From a virus, in IMG/VR virus record IMGVR_UViG_3300020596_000030, positions 1 to 51,691 of that record: a stretch of DNA of 51,691 nt. One strand, given 5' to 3'. The notes under the pieces were generated by a model. That model made no database searches. It was given only the letters and a program-made list of their open reading frames with translations, and had not been told where the DNA came from. The translations under genes were made by a program, and so were the position numbers. This document shows positions 1 through 8,857 of this stretch, one piece after another (position 1 is the first letter of the stretch; each line of letters begins with the position of its first letter).

Positions 1-2
1 AC

Positions 3-638
3 ATGACTTCTGAAGTACGCAAACCTACATTTTTCACCTCAGACCTACATATCGGGCATAAAAGCGTACTGGAGTTTGATAGGCGGCCCTTTAGGGACCT
101 GGAACACATGCACGATGTTCTTATTAGTAACTACAACGCAACCGTACCTGAAAGAGGTATTTGCTACTTTCTCGGTGATATTGGACTAGGTAGTAGTAGT
201 TTAACTAGAGAAGTGGTTACACAAATGAACGGGGTTAAAGTTCTAGTAGTGGGGAACCATGACCGTGGCTACAATAGTTGCTACGAAATGGGGTTTGATG
301 TTGTAATGCACGGCGCAACTATCTATTTAGGTGAGAATAGAATTACAATGAGTCATTGCCCATTGGCCGGCGTGTTTAGAGAAGACACCAACGGTATGAG
401 AAATTCAACAGGTGACGAATGCTGGCACGGTGACATTAAGAATCGTAAATATAGCGTGGCGGACGAAGGACAATTCCATTTATCTGGTCACATACACTCC
501 GGGCCCCACAACGATAAAAAACGCGAACTTGGACGACAATATGACGTTGGTGTGGCTGCAAACAACTATGCACCGGTATCTATTTCACAAATTGAAAAAT
601 GGATAGCCAGGGTACTGAGTGCTACTAGCAAGGTGTAG
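3..638 (+). CDS. Calcineurin-like metallophosphoesterase (canonical order)
   Basis: A 211-residue metal-dependent phosphoesterase. The family's motifs occur in the usual order: D-x-H (SDLHIGH, residues 13-19), GDIG (58-61), GNHD (84-87), a lone His in SHCP (117-120), and GHIH (162-165). These bind two metal ions and cleave phosphomono- or diesters; the natural substrate is not evident. Small phage homologues of this kind are common. The ATG is at the window edge, so its ribosome site cannot be seen, but the distance to the first motif suits a complete N-terminus. It is the useful contrast to the second phosphoesterase at 44057-44770, in which the same motifs are rotated. Confidence 0.85.
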   Translation: MTSEVRKPTFFTSDLHIGHKSVLEFDRRPFRDLEHMHDVLISNYNATVPERGICYFLGDIGLGSSSLTREVVTQMNGVKVLVVGNHDRGYNSCYEMGFDVVMHGATIYLGENRITMSHCPLAGVFREDTNGMRNSTGDECWHGDIKNRKYSVADEGQFHLSGHIHSGPHNDKKRELGRQYDVGVAANNYAPVSISQIEKWIARVLSATSKV

Positions 639-639
639 T

Positions 640-702
640 ATGGATCATACATTCAATGAGTTTCTAGTTGCCAAGGGCCTGAACGGGATTTTCTGGGGAT
701 AA
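640..702 (+). CDS. Possible 20-residue peptide
   Basis: A very short frame that begins one base after the stop of the phosphoesterase gene and ends in an aromatic/Gly tail (GIFWG). The close spacing suits translational coupling, but there is no clear ribosome site and the length is too small to judge. It could be chance. Confidence 0.2.
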   Translation: MDHTFNEFLVAKGLNGIFWG

Positions 703-711
703 ACAATAAGC

Positions 712-740
712 TTGCAACAAACCCTCCCATGTGGTATTGT
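712..740 (+). promoter_or_regulatory. Sigma70-like promoter with extended -10
   Basis: TTGCAA at 712-717, a 17-base spacer, then TATTGT at 735-740 preceded by GTGG. It is a variant of the promoter word GTGGTATTATAA that recurs through the window, and here it also has a fair -35 box. The AAGGAG ribosome site and ATG of the next gene follow within about 20 bases. Confidence 0.6.
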
Positions 741-757
741 GTGTTTAAGGAGATTTT

Positions 758-1084
758 ATGACACAAATTGCAAACATCCTTAAGATTAAATGTAAAGCCC
801 CGGAAGTAGGTGATGGTGCCACAGTCTATCTATATACGGATCGACACGCTGCAACCGTAGTTAGAGTGTCTAAATCAGGGCGGACAGCGTGGATTCAGCC
901 GGATTCAGCGAAACGTATAGATAATAACGGTATGAGTGAGAGTCAGGATTACGAATATAGCGCAAATACAGATGCTCAGCTAATTCGAGTTTCTATCAGA
1001 AAAGACGGTCAGTGGCGCAAATCTGGTGAATACACAAAAGTAGCTTTTGGAATTCGTAACGCTTATCATGATTATTCTTTTTAA
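758..1084 (+). CDS. Unknown 108-residue phage protein
   Basis: Starts behind AAGGAG and a promoter. The N-terminal half looks like a small beta barrel (repeated Val/Thr-rich strands with VRVSKSGRTAWIQ) and the protein ends in YHDYSF, a tail I associate with small conserved phage proteins. No catalytic motif is visible. First gene of a tightly packed run of small genes up to 3158. Function unknown. Confidence 0.75.
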   Translation: MTQIANILKIKCKAPEVGDGATVYLYTDRHAATVVRVSKSGRTAWIQPDSAKRIDNNGMSESQDYEYSANTDAQLIRVSIRKDGQWRKSGEYTKVAFGIRNAYHDYSF

Positions 1085-1096
1085 CGGGGGTTAACA

Positions 1097-1267
1097 GTGA
1101 AACTACAATACATATCACCAAAAAGGTGTGTCTCAATTAGACACTGGGCCTTTCTTACCTGGGAATGTTTTGACGGGGAATACAAGAGGGCGTTTAGAAT
1201 ACTCGGGTTTGCCTGGGATTGTAATGACTGGCAATATAGGATGATGCATCGGAGAGGTATAAAGTGA
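1097..1267 (+). CDS. Unknown 56-residue Trp/Arg-rich protein
   Basis: GTG start behind GGGGGTTAACA; four Trp and many Arg/Lys in 56 residues. Its stop overlaps the GTG of the next gene (GTGA), the coupling style seen all through this window. No recognised domain. Confidence 0.5.
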   Translation: MKLQYISPKRCVSIRHWAFLTWECFDGEYKRAFRILGFAWDCNDWQYRMMHRRGIK

Positions 1268-1431
1268 AACTCATTTCCATATTACACCCAGCTATCACTG
1301 GTCTATTGAGTGGTTTTATTTTCATATACAATCTAGAAAAGATAGGCAAAAAAAAGGCACTAGGAATCTTGCTTATCTGTTTTACGGTTTCTATCTTGAG
1401 TGGTTTTTATTGGGGAATCCTATCCATTTAG
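1264..1431 (+). CDS. Small membrane protein, two TM segments
   Basis: 55 residues with two hydrophobic stretches (about residues 4-23 and 33-55) around a Lys-rich loop (GKKKA), so a hairpin inner-membrane protein is likely. GTG start overlaps the previous stop by four bases. Could be a host-takeover or lysis-related peptide; nothing in the sequence decides this. Confidence 0.5.
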   Translation: MKLISILHPAITGLLSGFIFIYNLEKIGKKKALGILLICFTVSILSGFYWGILSI

Positions 1432-1469
1432 GACTAGTAGGTTTCTATGTAGAGCTTAGGGGGTTATAA

Positions 1470-1793
1470 ATGAACATGTGTCCGCTGTGCAATTCACTAA
1501 TAGAAATAGACATTGCTTGGGCTAAAAAGAACGGTAGGGTTTTTTGCGGTACGTGCTGTAAAAGTTTTGACGTAATAATTAAGCAAGAGCCAGAGCCAGA
1601 GCCAGAGCCAGAGAAGAGTACCATTCCTCCAGTTCCAGAAAAATTGTGCGATGTATTTGGGTGTGACGGATGTAATAAAAATTCAGACCCGTATGGGGTG
1701 GATCACGATAAGAGATGTTCACACTGTAAGGAAAAGCATGAGGAAGATCATTCGGAGTTCCTTATGCAAGTTAATGAAGACTTCTTTGAATAG
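1470..1793 (+). CDS. Cys-rich zinc-ribbon-like protein with Glu-Pro repeat
   Basis: 107 residues. An N-terminal CPLC...CGTC pair (residues 4-7 and 27-30) forms a likely zinc ribbon; a linker of Glu-Pro repeats follows; then CDVFGCDGC and CSHC give a second probable metal site. The C-terminus is acidic. The linker comes from a short run of GAGCCA units near 1588-1614, which could vary in copy number. Ribosome site AGGGGG precedes the ATG. Function unknown; the architecture suits a nucleic-acid or protein adaptor. Confidence 0.65.
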   Translation: MNMCPLCNSLIEIDIAWAKKNGRVFCGTCCKSFDVIIKQEPEPEPEPEKSTIPPVPEKLCDVFGCDGCNKNSDPYGVDHDKRCSHCKEKHEEDHSEFLMQVNEDFFE

Positions 1794-1829
1794 CTATGTG
1801 GTCTTTAGAGTAGATCTAATAGGTACAAA

Positions 1830-1913
1830 ATGAGCCCTGAAATCAAACTGCTTTTGCTTGCTATTATCGTCTGGGCATGGTATGCTTATGAGTGTTTCAG
1901 GAGGTTAAAGTGA
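1830..1913 (+). CDS. 27-residue single-span membrane peptide
   Basis: One hydrophobic span (LLLLAIIVWAWYA) with a basic C-terminal tail (RRLK). Its stop TGA overlaps the GTG of the next gene, whose AGGAGG ribosome site lies inside this frame. Plausible small phage membrane peptide. Confidence 0.4.
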   Translation: MSPEIKLLLLAIIVWAWYAYECFRRLK

Positions 1914-2308
1914 CCAGAATAAATGTAATAGATCCAAGTAAATTGATTAGACAACATCTTGTTGCCGAGTATCGTGAAATCACACGCTTACCTGGCAATC
2001 TTGAAAAATCTCTAAAGCGCAAAAAACCATTTAGTGTTGATGAAATTCCGCAAAATTACACCCTAGGCAAGGGGCATGTTAAGTTCTTCTATAATAAAAT
2101 GTTGTTTTTACAGAAAAGATTTGAAATGCTAGTTAAGGAGATGATCTATCGTGGGTATAGCCCAAAATTTACAGATATTACTATTTTCGAGCGTTGTCCA
2201 GATGGATTTTTTAGGGACTATGTTCCCACTGAAGAAGCTGTTAATATAAACAATATCAGGATTAACGAGAGAATTGACGCTAGTAAAAAGGAAGTTAAAA
2301 ATGTCTAG
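1910..2308 (+). CDS. Unknown 132-residue protein
   Basis: The GTG at 1910 is chosen because AGGAGG sits five bases ahead of it; a longer reading from 1892 has no such site. The protein is basic and predicted mostly helical, without a motif I can name. It overlaps the cupredoxin gene by eight bases, so the two are probably co-translated. Confidence 0.65.
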   Translation: MTRINVIDPSKLIRQHLVAEYREITRLPGNLEKSLKRKKPFSVDEIPQNYTLGKGHVKFFYNKMLFLQKRFEMLVKEMIYRGYSPKFTDITIFERCPDGFFRDYVPTEEAVNINNIRINERIDASKKEVKNV

Positions 2309-2579
2309 TCTACTGCTTTACATTATGTTAAACTCGCAAGTTGTTGAAATCAAGAACATGAAGTTTAACCCCTCTACTATTACGGTTTCTAAGGGGGAAA
2401 CAATAACATTCATCAATAAAGACTCGATGCTTCACAATGTAGTGTCAGAAGACGGCAAGATTGAATCAAAGATGTTAAAGAAAGATCAGGTTTTTACGGT
2501 AAAGGTAGACAAGGGGTTTAAATACTACTGTCAGCCTCACAAGGCTATGATGAAGGGTGAGGTTAAAGTTAAACAATGA
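2301..2579 (+). CDS. Cupredoxin (plastocyanin/amicyanin-like blue copper protein)
   Basis: 92 residues, nearly all one cupredoxin domain. A complete type-1 copper site is visible: His45 in SMLHNVV, then Cys77, His80 and Met83 in YYCQPHKAM, the C-x2-H-x2-M spacing of plastocyanin and amicyanin. Such proteins shuttle single electrons in the periplasm. The N-terminus (SSLLLYIML) is a short hydrophobic stretch lacking the usual basic residues, so export is plausible but not sure. The ATG at 2301 follows AAGGAAG. It sits among small Cys-rich and membrane genes. Plastocyanin is known from some cyanophages; here nothing else points to a photosynthetic host. Confidence 0.8.
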   Translation: MSSLLLYIMLNSQVVEIKNMKFNPSTITVSKGETITFINKDSMLHNVVSEDGKIESKMLKKDQVFTVKVDKGFKYYCQPHKAMMKGEVKVKQ

Positions 2580-2677
2580 ATTGCCATGAATGCAATAAAC
2601 ACCTAATGGGTGGTTTTGGTTTAGGAAATAAACCATATAGAGGGAAGAGGTATGAGAAGTTGCCCTATTTGTTCTAA
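2576..2677 (+). CDS. Possible 33-residue CxxC peptide
   Basis: Starts by ATGA overlap with the cupredoxin stop and overlaps the start of the next gene. Holds one CHEC pair. Position and coupling support it; size makes it uncertain. Confidence 0.35.
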   Translation: MNCHECNKHLMGGFGLGNKPYRGKRYEKLPYLF

Positions 2678-2927
2678 AAAAATAAAGGAAGACGGCAGGT
2701 GCACCAACGTGGTTTGCAAGGGGTATTCAAGTAGGGTTTTGGATGCAATTGAAGATGGTTCCTTGGAGTGTATTTGTTGCGGAAACAACAATGCCACCAA
2801 TAGACTGCAGAACACTAGATACGAAGAAGAAAGCCGTAACTGGTGTGTTTTATGTCCTACTTGCCAAGAAAGTCAGGATGAGTACTGGAGCGATATGTGG
2901 TTTGATTACTATAGTGGGTGTATGTGA
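2652..2927 (+). CDS. Cys-rich zinc-binding protein
   Basis: 91 residues with four Cys pairs: CPIC near the start, a looser C-x4-C, CICC in the middle and CVLCPTC near residues 65-71, the pattern of paired treble-clef or ribbon zinc sites. Strong ribosome site (GAGGGAAGAGG) ahead of the ATG. The C-terminus is acidic and aromatic. Likely a small zinc-stabilised adaptor; function unknown. Confidence 0.65.
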   Translation: MRSCPICSKKIKEDGRCTNVVCKGYSSRVLDAIEDGSLECICCGNNNATNRLQNTRYEEESRNWCVLCPTCQESQDEYWSDMWFDYYSGCM

Positions 2928-2978
2928 TTTTTTACGATTTTATTGTTTATAATATCAATTCACTCTATGGAGGCGGTA

Positions 2979-3158
2979 ATGATTAAGCAAATTCCCTATC
3001 TACTTGTAATTGCACTGTTTCTCTTGATTATCGCATCGTGTACACACGATTATGTTGATTTTTCAGGAGATAACTGCACTTTAATAGACCACAAACTGAT
3101 TGATGGTAATATATATCAACAGTATCATTGTGAATTAGAGGAAAGAATCAACCCTTAA
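2979..3158 (+). CDS. Small lipoprotein
   Basis: 59 residues. A lipoprotein signal peptide (hydrophobic core, then LIIASC with lipobox Cys21) is followed by about 38 residues with two further Cys. The ATG at 2979 is preceded by GGAGG. The mature part would sit on the periplasmic face of a Gram-negative envelope. An outer-membrane spanin is one option, but no inner-membrane partner is seen nearby. Confidence 0.6.
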   Translation: MIKQIPYLLVIALFLLIIASCTHDYVDFSGDNCTLIDHKLIDGNIYQQYHCELEERINP

Positions 3159-3275
3159 CCGTTTAAAATGACAATCTTTAAGCTATTCCTGCCTATCAAC
3201 TCCTTAAAAATCAACCATTTACCTTTAATTTCAGTGGGTTAGGCTAACTGGTAAATATCGATCCTAGGTAACAAA
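3159..3275 (+). promoter_or_regulatory. Intergenic leader of the tail operon with CAATCTTT element
   Basis: 117 bases without a gene before the tape measure gene. CAATCTTTA at 3172-3180 matches the same word ahead of three other structural units (16967, 19295, 30853). No clear sigma70 promoter and only a weak AGG ahead of the ATG. Confidence 0.3.
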
Positions 3276-5621
3276 ATGTCAGACGGTAAGTCAATAAAAA
3301 TAAGAGCACAGCTAGATACTTCATCTTTTGATCAAGATATTCAAAAGATGACTGCGCGTCTTCAACAATTGCAGAAAACTAACAATCAAATAACCAACAT
3401 GGCCAGTTCCGGCTCCACACTGTCTCCAGCAGCTTCCTATGCCCAGGGTAAATATAACCAATCATCTGAGAGTATTCTAAGAAAACAAAGTCAGGAGATT
3501 GAGTCTGAACAGCGTAAAGAAGCAATTGCTCTGGGACGAAAACAAGCTCAATTGGATAAGATTAAAACCTCTGAAGGTGGTATAACTGCTGAAAAACAAA
3601 AGCAAATCGACCTATTAAATAGAGAAGTCAATCTAATGTCTAGAAAAGTTATAGGAATGGAGAGCACTAGACAAGATATCAATTCAAGGATTGGCGATAT
3701 TCAGTCGGGAGGATATCGCCCGGCAAAAATGGGCACTCCAGACGAACAAAGCAAGGGTGTTACGGCGTTTACAGGAATTCTAAAGTCAATCGGCGTTGGT
3801 GCAATCATAAACGGCGCTTTAAACATTGCATCAGGTCGTATTGAAAACGAGAGAAACGTTTTGGCTTCTCAAGGGATCACTGCCAGGATATCTGGTCGCG
3901 GAATTCAAGAACAGTTTTCCGGTCAAGGATCTAAGGGGTTGTTTTTTGCAGAAGAGCGCCAAAGAGCTATGGGATTGGCTGCTAAAGAACAGAAAAACGA
4001 AGCAAGACTTGATTGGGCTAAAATCGGAGCATCTATGCTCACCGGTGCTGTAGCTGGCTCTGTACTTCCAGGAGCGGGAACATTAGCGGGAGCAGCAGCG
4101 GGAGCAGCAACGGGAGCGGGCGTGGGTTTTGGTGCTGCTATGGTGTCAAGCCCGAAGCTATTAAACCGTGTTTTTGATAAAGACTCTTACCGACAGATGA
4201 TGACTAAAGAAGGTATGGAGAAATACGAGCAAAACCTCGCAATGGAGGAGCTTAAAAATCCACAAAAATCAATGGCTTATAGCTCAATGCAGGGGTCTAT
4301 GGATAGAAACAAAGGACTTGAACGTTCTTTGGGGATTACCGGTAGAGGGTTATACGGAGAGTCTGGAAAAGAGGGGTGGATGGCAAACGCCATGAACCCC
4401 TATGGTACCAAGATTGGATTTACACAGGACGAGGTTTCAGCATCGTCACAATCGCTGATAGGCGCAGGAGCCACGTCGCAGGGTGCAAGGGCTATGGCCG
4501 GCTCGGCTCTTCAATTCCAGCGCAATTTGAGGTTAGGAAACTCTCAAGAGGTTATGGGACAACTGTCAGGTACCGGCATGGAGTCCAGTCAGACAGACCA
4601 GGCTGTAATTAAATTAATGTCAGAGGCTATGAAGCTTGGTATTAACTCTTCTACTATGCCTCAGGAAATGAAACGCATGGTTAGCATCACCGCAGAATTG
4701 GCTAGCTCCGGCGGCGGTTTTAGTGAAACAGCTTTATCTAATTTCGGCGCAGGTGTAACTAGTCTAACCCAGTCCGGTATGCAGGGTGCTAGGGATACCT
4801 ATGGAGAAATGATTGACAGGTCAAAATCGGCTAGTGGGCTTGAAGGACAGATGGGAATGGGTTTCCTTCAAGGCGCGGGCGGTAAAAAAGCATTCGGTAA
4901 AGGTTTTGACAAAATAAAGTCTGATTCCAAATTAATGAACGCCCTTAACCAATACTCAGCAGAGGATTTAGAAAAAGATCCAGAACTGGCAAGGGGTTTG
5001 GCTGATAAGATGGGTATCACCACTGGCGAATTAATTTCAGGAATGAGACAAAAAGATGAGTTTAAACAAACCAGAACCTCCTCTCAAGCTGAAGCAACAG
5101 CCGCCCTTGGGGAGGGAATAAGGGGAATGACCCCAAATAAGATTGCAGAGTTTCTAAAGACGGCAGAAGGAGCTTCTCTTTTTACCGATGCCTCTATTGA
5201 GGATATCAATTCCTTTGGCACGGCTGAATCAAGCAAGGGTGCGGATAGCCGTAGGTCAGCAACAGTCGGTAGAGCTAGGCGCATGAGCGGCGAGGGGGTT
5301 GATGCCAATTTCTCATCTAGACTAGCAGGACAACTCGGGTCTGATGATGGTGCAAATATAACACCAACAGAACGGATAGCAGGATCGGCAGCTATCGGCG
5401 ATGCCGCCAAATTGTCTGCAGTTAATAAACATTTAGATGGACTAGTGGCGGCAGCTTCTAAGCATACCCAAGCTGCTGAAATGTATAACGTACAGTTTGA
5501 TTTTTTCGTAAAAGCAGCCAAGAGTTCTGGAGACGCATTACAACAAATGAATGGACAGCTAGAGCAGGTGGTTAAGATGATGGAACAAAACGGTATTCCT
5601 GCCTCTCAACCAAAAGATTAA
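3276..5621 (+). CDS. Tail tape measure protein
   Basis: 781 residues. The N-terminus (KIRAQLDTSSFDQDIQ) is the kind of opening seen in tape measure proteins, then long Gln/Lys/Glu-rich helices (about 15-130), then a Gly/Ala-rich hydrophobic stretch around 249-292 expected to cross or perturb membrane, then helical, low-complexity sequence to the end. It sets tail length and may help DNA cross the inner membrane. Place in the order (ahead of hub and spike) fits. By the usual 0.15 nm per residue this would be a tail near 115 nm; that is an inference. Confidence 0.75.
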   Translation: MSDGKSIKIRAQLDTSSFDQDIQKMTARLQQLQKTNNQITNMASSGSTLSPAASYAQGKYNQSSESILRKQSQEIESEQRKEAIALGRKQAQLDKIKTSEGGITAEKQKQIDLLNREVNLMSRKVIGMESTRQDINSRIGDIQSGGYRPAKMGTPDEQSKGVTAFTGILKSIGVGAIINGALNIASGRIENERNVLASQGITARISGRGIQEQFSGQGSKGLFFAEERQRAMGLAAKEQKNEARLDWAKIGASMLTGAVAGSVLPGAGTLAGAAAGAATGAGVGFGAAMVSSPKLLNRVFDKDSYRQMMTKEGMEKYEQNLAMEELKNPQKSMAYSSMQGSMDRNKGLERSLGITGRGLYGESGKEGWMANAMNPYGTKIGFTQDEVSASSQSLIGAGATSQGARAMAGSALQFQRNLRLGNSQEVMGQLSGTGMESSQTDQAVIKLMSEAMKLGINSSTMPQEMKRMVSITAELASSGGGFSETALSNFGAGVTSLTQSGMQGARDTYGEMIDRSKSASGLEGQMGMGFLQGAGGKKAFGKGFDKIKSDSKLMNALNQYSAEDLEKDPELARGLADKMGITTGELISGMRQKDEFKQTRTSSQAEATAALGEGIRGMTPNKIAEFLKTAEGASLFTDASIEDINSFGTAESSKGADSRRSATVGRARRMSGEGVDANFSSRLAGQLGSDDGANITPTERIAGSAAIGDAAKLSAVNKHLDGLVAAASKHTQAAEMYNVQFDFFVKAAKSSGDALQQMNGQLEQVVKMMEQNGIPASQPKD

Positions 5622-5622
5622 G

Positions 5623-7443
5623 ATGGGATTTGTTAAACCAATCACACAGAATACAGGCGATTCTCACCAAACGAGCCCTGGTTACGTGCTTACTTTTTGT
5701 CGTTGGGAAAATAGGAGTTCATATAATTACGAATCTCAAGACCCTCTCGATGTTAGGAAACCGATGGTTGTTTATTCAGACGCAATCAATGTGTCTGTCA
5801 GCAACACTAAGGGTAGCCTAAGTCCAACTTTAAGCGCAACCTTAAAGGGCGGAGACATTAACTACAGTACCGCAGTTCATCCTGGAGATTTTGTTCTAGT
5901 AAACCTTTTAAATTGGGAAACCGATGCTCAAAAAATTAGAGACAGGGTGGGGAATAACCAGTCAATTAATAGATATGAAGACGGGTTTAAGGGTGTTTTT
6001 AAGATTCAAACCGTAAGGAAAAATCTTCAAATGGCAGGAGATAAGAAAATCCTAACCTACACCATCCATGCCGCCGGTTTTACTGAATTTAATAACGTTA
6101 TCTATTTTAATCCAGCAATTGCCGCAGCTTTTAGGGAAGCTGGCACACTCATGTTCCCCACACTGGTTGGAGATTACTATTCAGATAATATTAAAACCAA
6201 TTCAGATGTACAGATAATTATGAAAGATCTGTTTGAGATTTTAATAGGCAAAAACCGTAGATCAAACAATGTTAAAGTAAAAAACTTTGGAGCTGTTCAC
6301 TTTAGACTTCCTAAAACACTAAGCACACTGCTCGGTAGAAAAATGGAATTCGCTACAGAATTATTTAACTACTATATTGGTGGGTGGGGAAATTCTAAGG
6401 AAGTACCAACTGATGCTAAGAATTTGGGTATATTGTTTAATCCCGGATTTTCTAAAACGGAAAAACCCGGAACATATATAGGGAAATACCCTATACAGGG
6501 CAACAAGGAAATATTGCCAGAATCTTGGAACAACGTTACCGCGTGGTCTATTCTTCAAAGCAACATGAACTCTACGATGAATGAAATGTACACTTGTTTT
6601 AGGGTAGACCAAAACAACAATGTTATGCCAACTATTATTTTAAGACAAAAACCCTTCACTACAGAACATTTTAACGCACCTGCTGGATACTCCACTACTA
6701 AGTTTTTCGATATACCTAGGTGGAAGGTATCTCCTACACTCCTTTATTCGCTTGATCTAGGAAAAGACGAAGCGGCTAGAATGAACTTTGTACAGGTATT
6801 CACCAACAATCAAATACTAGGCTCTGAAGGAGACGCTGCACAGCAAATAGCGGCTGGTAACTTTATAGTAGACGACGGAGACATACAGAGGAATGGGCTT
6901 AGACCATATGTTGTAACCTCTAACTTTGATTTTCCAACTAAAACTAATAAAAAGCTTAGAGCCAATGACTGGGCAAAAATAGTCTCTGATTGGGTTATAG
7001 ACGGCCATCTTAAGGAATCTGGAACGTTCGTATTTCAGGGAATACAGGAGCCCATTTGTGTTGGGGATAATCTGGAGTTTGATAACGTTGTATATCATAT
7101 TGAAAGCGTTAGGGATATGATGTCTGTTGGAGCTAACGGCATTAAAACATGGCGCACAACTATACGGGTATCATCTGGAGTAGATCTAAGGTCAAACAGT
7201 AAACGCCCTGTTTATCCTCAAATGGAAAATACAGATCAACTAAGAGAAGATATTGAAGACTGGAAAAACCAAAGAATCCTTCCAGGATTTTCAGATACAC
7301 AGGATGTACGTGGTAGGGTAAGTGGAGAAGAGCTTACCAATACCAAACAAGACTCTTTCACTTTAAACCCGAAAAACAAGAAAGCTACTAAAAGTTCAAC
7401 ACTACCTACCGGAGAGGAAAAAAAGCCCTCTAAGGATAGCTGA
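5623..7443 (+). CDS. Baseplate hub-like protein
   Basis: 606 residues, starting one base after the tape measure stop. It is rich in beta strands, with GDFVLVNLLNW and later GTFVFQGIQEPICVGDNLEF, the strand-and-loop style of hub proteins related to T4 gp27 or the phage D protein that hold the spike. The C-terminal 80 residues are polar and Lys-rich, likely disordered. The assignment rests on size, composition and its place between tape measure and spike; there is no single diagnostic motif. Confidence 0.55.
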   Translation: MGFVKPITQNTGDSHQTSPGYVLTFCRWENRSSYNYESQDPLDVRKPMVVYSDAINVSVSNTKGSLSPTLSATLKGGDINYSTAVHPGDFVLVNLLNWETDAQKIRDRVGNNQSINRYEDGFKGVFKIQTVRKNLQMAGDKKILTYTIHAAGFTEFNNVIYFNPAIAAAFREAGTLMFPTLVGDYYSDNIKTNSDVQIIMKDLFEILIGKNRRSNNVKVKNFGAVHFRLPKTLSTLLGRKMEFATELFNYYIGGWGNSKEVPTDAKNLGILFNPGFSKTEKPGTYIGKYPIQGNKEILPESWNNVTAWSILQSNMNSTMNEMYTCFRVDQNNNVMPTIILRQKPFTTEHFNAPAGYSTTKFFDIPRWKVSPTLLYSLDLGKDEAARMNFVQVFTNNQILGSEGDAAQQIAAGNFIVDDGDIQRNGLRPYVVTSNFDFPTKTNKKLRANDWAKIVSDWVIDGHLKESGTFVFQGIQEPICVGDNLEFDNVVYHIESVRDMMSVGANGIKTWRTTIRVSSGVDLRSNSKRPVYPQMENTDQLREDIEDWKNQRILPGFSDTQDVRGRVSGEELTNTKQDSFTLNPKNKKATKSSTLPTGEEKKPSKDS

Positions 7444-7448
7444 GAAAA

Positions 7449-7532
7449 ATGAAAAAAATAGAGATTTACATAGAAACCTACGACGAACTAACTCCAAAAA
7501 CAGAAAGTAAAAAATGTATAGACCAACTTTAA
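7449..7532 (+). CDS. Possible 27-residue peptide
   Basis: Lies in the 70-base gap between hub and spike genes and overlaps the start of the latter by 19 bases. Lys/Glu-rich. It may simply carry ribosomes to the spike gene start. Confidence 0.25.
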   Translation: MKKIEIYIETYDELTPKTESKKCIDQL

Positions 7533-8704
7533 ACTCCTCACTACTTTCATCTAGAGATGAGAGCAGTACTCTCCAGGGTAGGAAAATATTTGACAATACA
7601 GGTCTTAAGTTGGGGGTTGTATTAGAAACCATTGAAACTACAGACGAAAGGAATGTATCAAAACTAGGCCCTGAATACGACGTAATGTGTATTGAACAGG
7701 CCGAAACAAATGGTATCAATTCGAGTATTTATAAGAGTTGCCTAGCCTTTGACTCATTTGGCGGAGTAGCCGATTATTTTCAGTTTAAGCTTAGACCAAC
7801 AAAAAATCCCAAAAAAGTAAAGACCCAGCTATCTTTTAAAGACCAAAATGGCACTCTTGCACTAATCCTATGTTTAGATAAAAACTCCGAAAAGGCTGTA
7901 ATTGTTGGGTTTATGCCAAACCCCAATAAGCGTGTAACCCTAACGGATCTTGAAAAAAATCACGCAGAGGGAGAGTTTAACGGTCTTAGATTTGAAGTAA
8001 ACAACGACGGGGCATTCACGCTAACCTATCGTTCGGCTACAGACGATACAGGAAAGCCGTCTAATCTAACCGCTGGTGGAACTCAAATTAAAATAGAAAA
8101 GGATGGATCTTTTCAAGTACATAATGATATTTTAAGAGGAGAGCTGTCTCAGTCTAATCTAGCATCTGAAAAGATTAAAGCCGCCGAAGCCGCTCCAGAG
8201 GGTATTCAATATGAAGGCATTAGGCTTGATAAGACAAAGAAAACAGTGGATGTTCAGTCTAGAGATAGCACCTCCTTCAAAACAGACAAGTCTTTCAACA
8301 TAACAGCTAAAGAGTCAATGAACGCTAAGATAACTAAAGACTGGTTAGTAGAGGCTACAGGCAAAGCTTTATACATGGTGAAACAAACATTCGACATCAA
8401 AAACGAAGGTAAGATGGGGGTTGAAACACAGGGGTTTAAGCTAAACTCTAAATCAATGATAGAAATGCAGGCTCAAAGCATGGTTAAAATAATCGGGCAG
8501 AGCATGGTAGATGTTAAATCAGACGGACTAATACAGCTAGTGTCAGGTGGATCGATGATTTTGAAGGGGTCTACGGTTTTAATAGGTCCCGCCCCACTAC
8601 CTGCCGTCAACATGTTGACCAAGTTTATCGGTATTGGAAACCTGGGCGGACCCGTTATTTCGACTTCTCTCGGGCCCTTTTCAAGTTCTGTTTTAATAAG
8701 CTAG
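7514..8704 (+). CDS. Baseplate central spike protein (gp5/VgrG-like)
   Basis: 396 residues. The first 150 residues suggest an OB-fold-like barrel; from about 240 onward short polar/hydrophobic alternations (such as MIEMQAQSMVKIIGQSM and LIQLVSGGSMILKGS) give the repeating pattern of a trimeric beta-helix needle, as in T4 gp5 C-terminal domain, gpV and VgrG. No lysozyme domain is evident. It should puncture the outer membrane on tail contraction. It follows the hub gene, as in many myoviruses. Confidence 0.65.
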   Translation: MYRPTLNSSLLSSRDESSTLQGRKIFDNTGLKLGVVLETIETTDERNVSKLGPEYDVMCIEQAETNGINSSIYKSCLAFDSFGGVADYFQFKLRPTKNPKKVKTQLSFKDQNGTLALILCLDKNSEKAVIVGFMPNPNKRVTLTDLEKNHAEGEFNGLRFEVNNDGAFTLTYRSATDDTGKPSNLTAGGTQIKIEKDGSFQVHNDILRGELSQSNLASEKIKAAEAAPEGIQYEGIRLDKTKKTVDVQSRDSTSFKTDKSFNITAKESMNAKITKDWLVEATGKALYMVKQTFDIKNEGKMGVETQGFKLNSKSMIEMQAQSMVKIIGQSMVDVKSDGLIQLVSGGSMILKGSTVLIGPAPLPAVNMLTKFIGIGNLGGPVISTSLGPFSSSVLIS

Positions 8705-8710
8705 GCTGCT

Positions 8711-8854
8711 ATGACTGCACAATACAAGCGCAAGCGTCTGAAAGAAGAGCAATCCATCGACAAAAAACCAACCAAAATCAGAAAAAATCTGAACTCTTCA
8801 GAGCGCCAAAGAGCCAAGAGAGAAGTAAGGAGACAGTTAAAAGAGTCAAAATAA
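8711..8854 (+). CDS. 47-residue highly basic protein
   Basis: Almost half the residues are Lys or Arg, with no hydrophobic core, so a nucleic-acid-binding or ribosomal-type peptide is likely. The ATG lies seven bases after the spike stop and the frame ends just before the promoter at 8858. No ribosome site is obvious, so it may depend on reinitiation. Confidence 0.45.
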   Translation: MTAQYKRKRLKEEQSIDKKPTKIRKNLNSSERQRAKREVRRQLKESK

Positions 8855-8857
8855 TAC

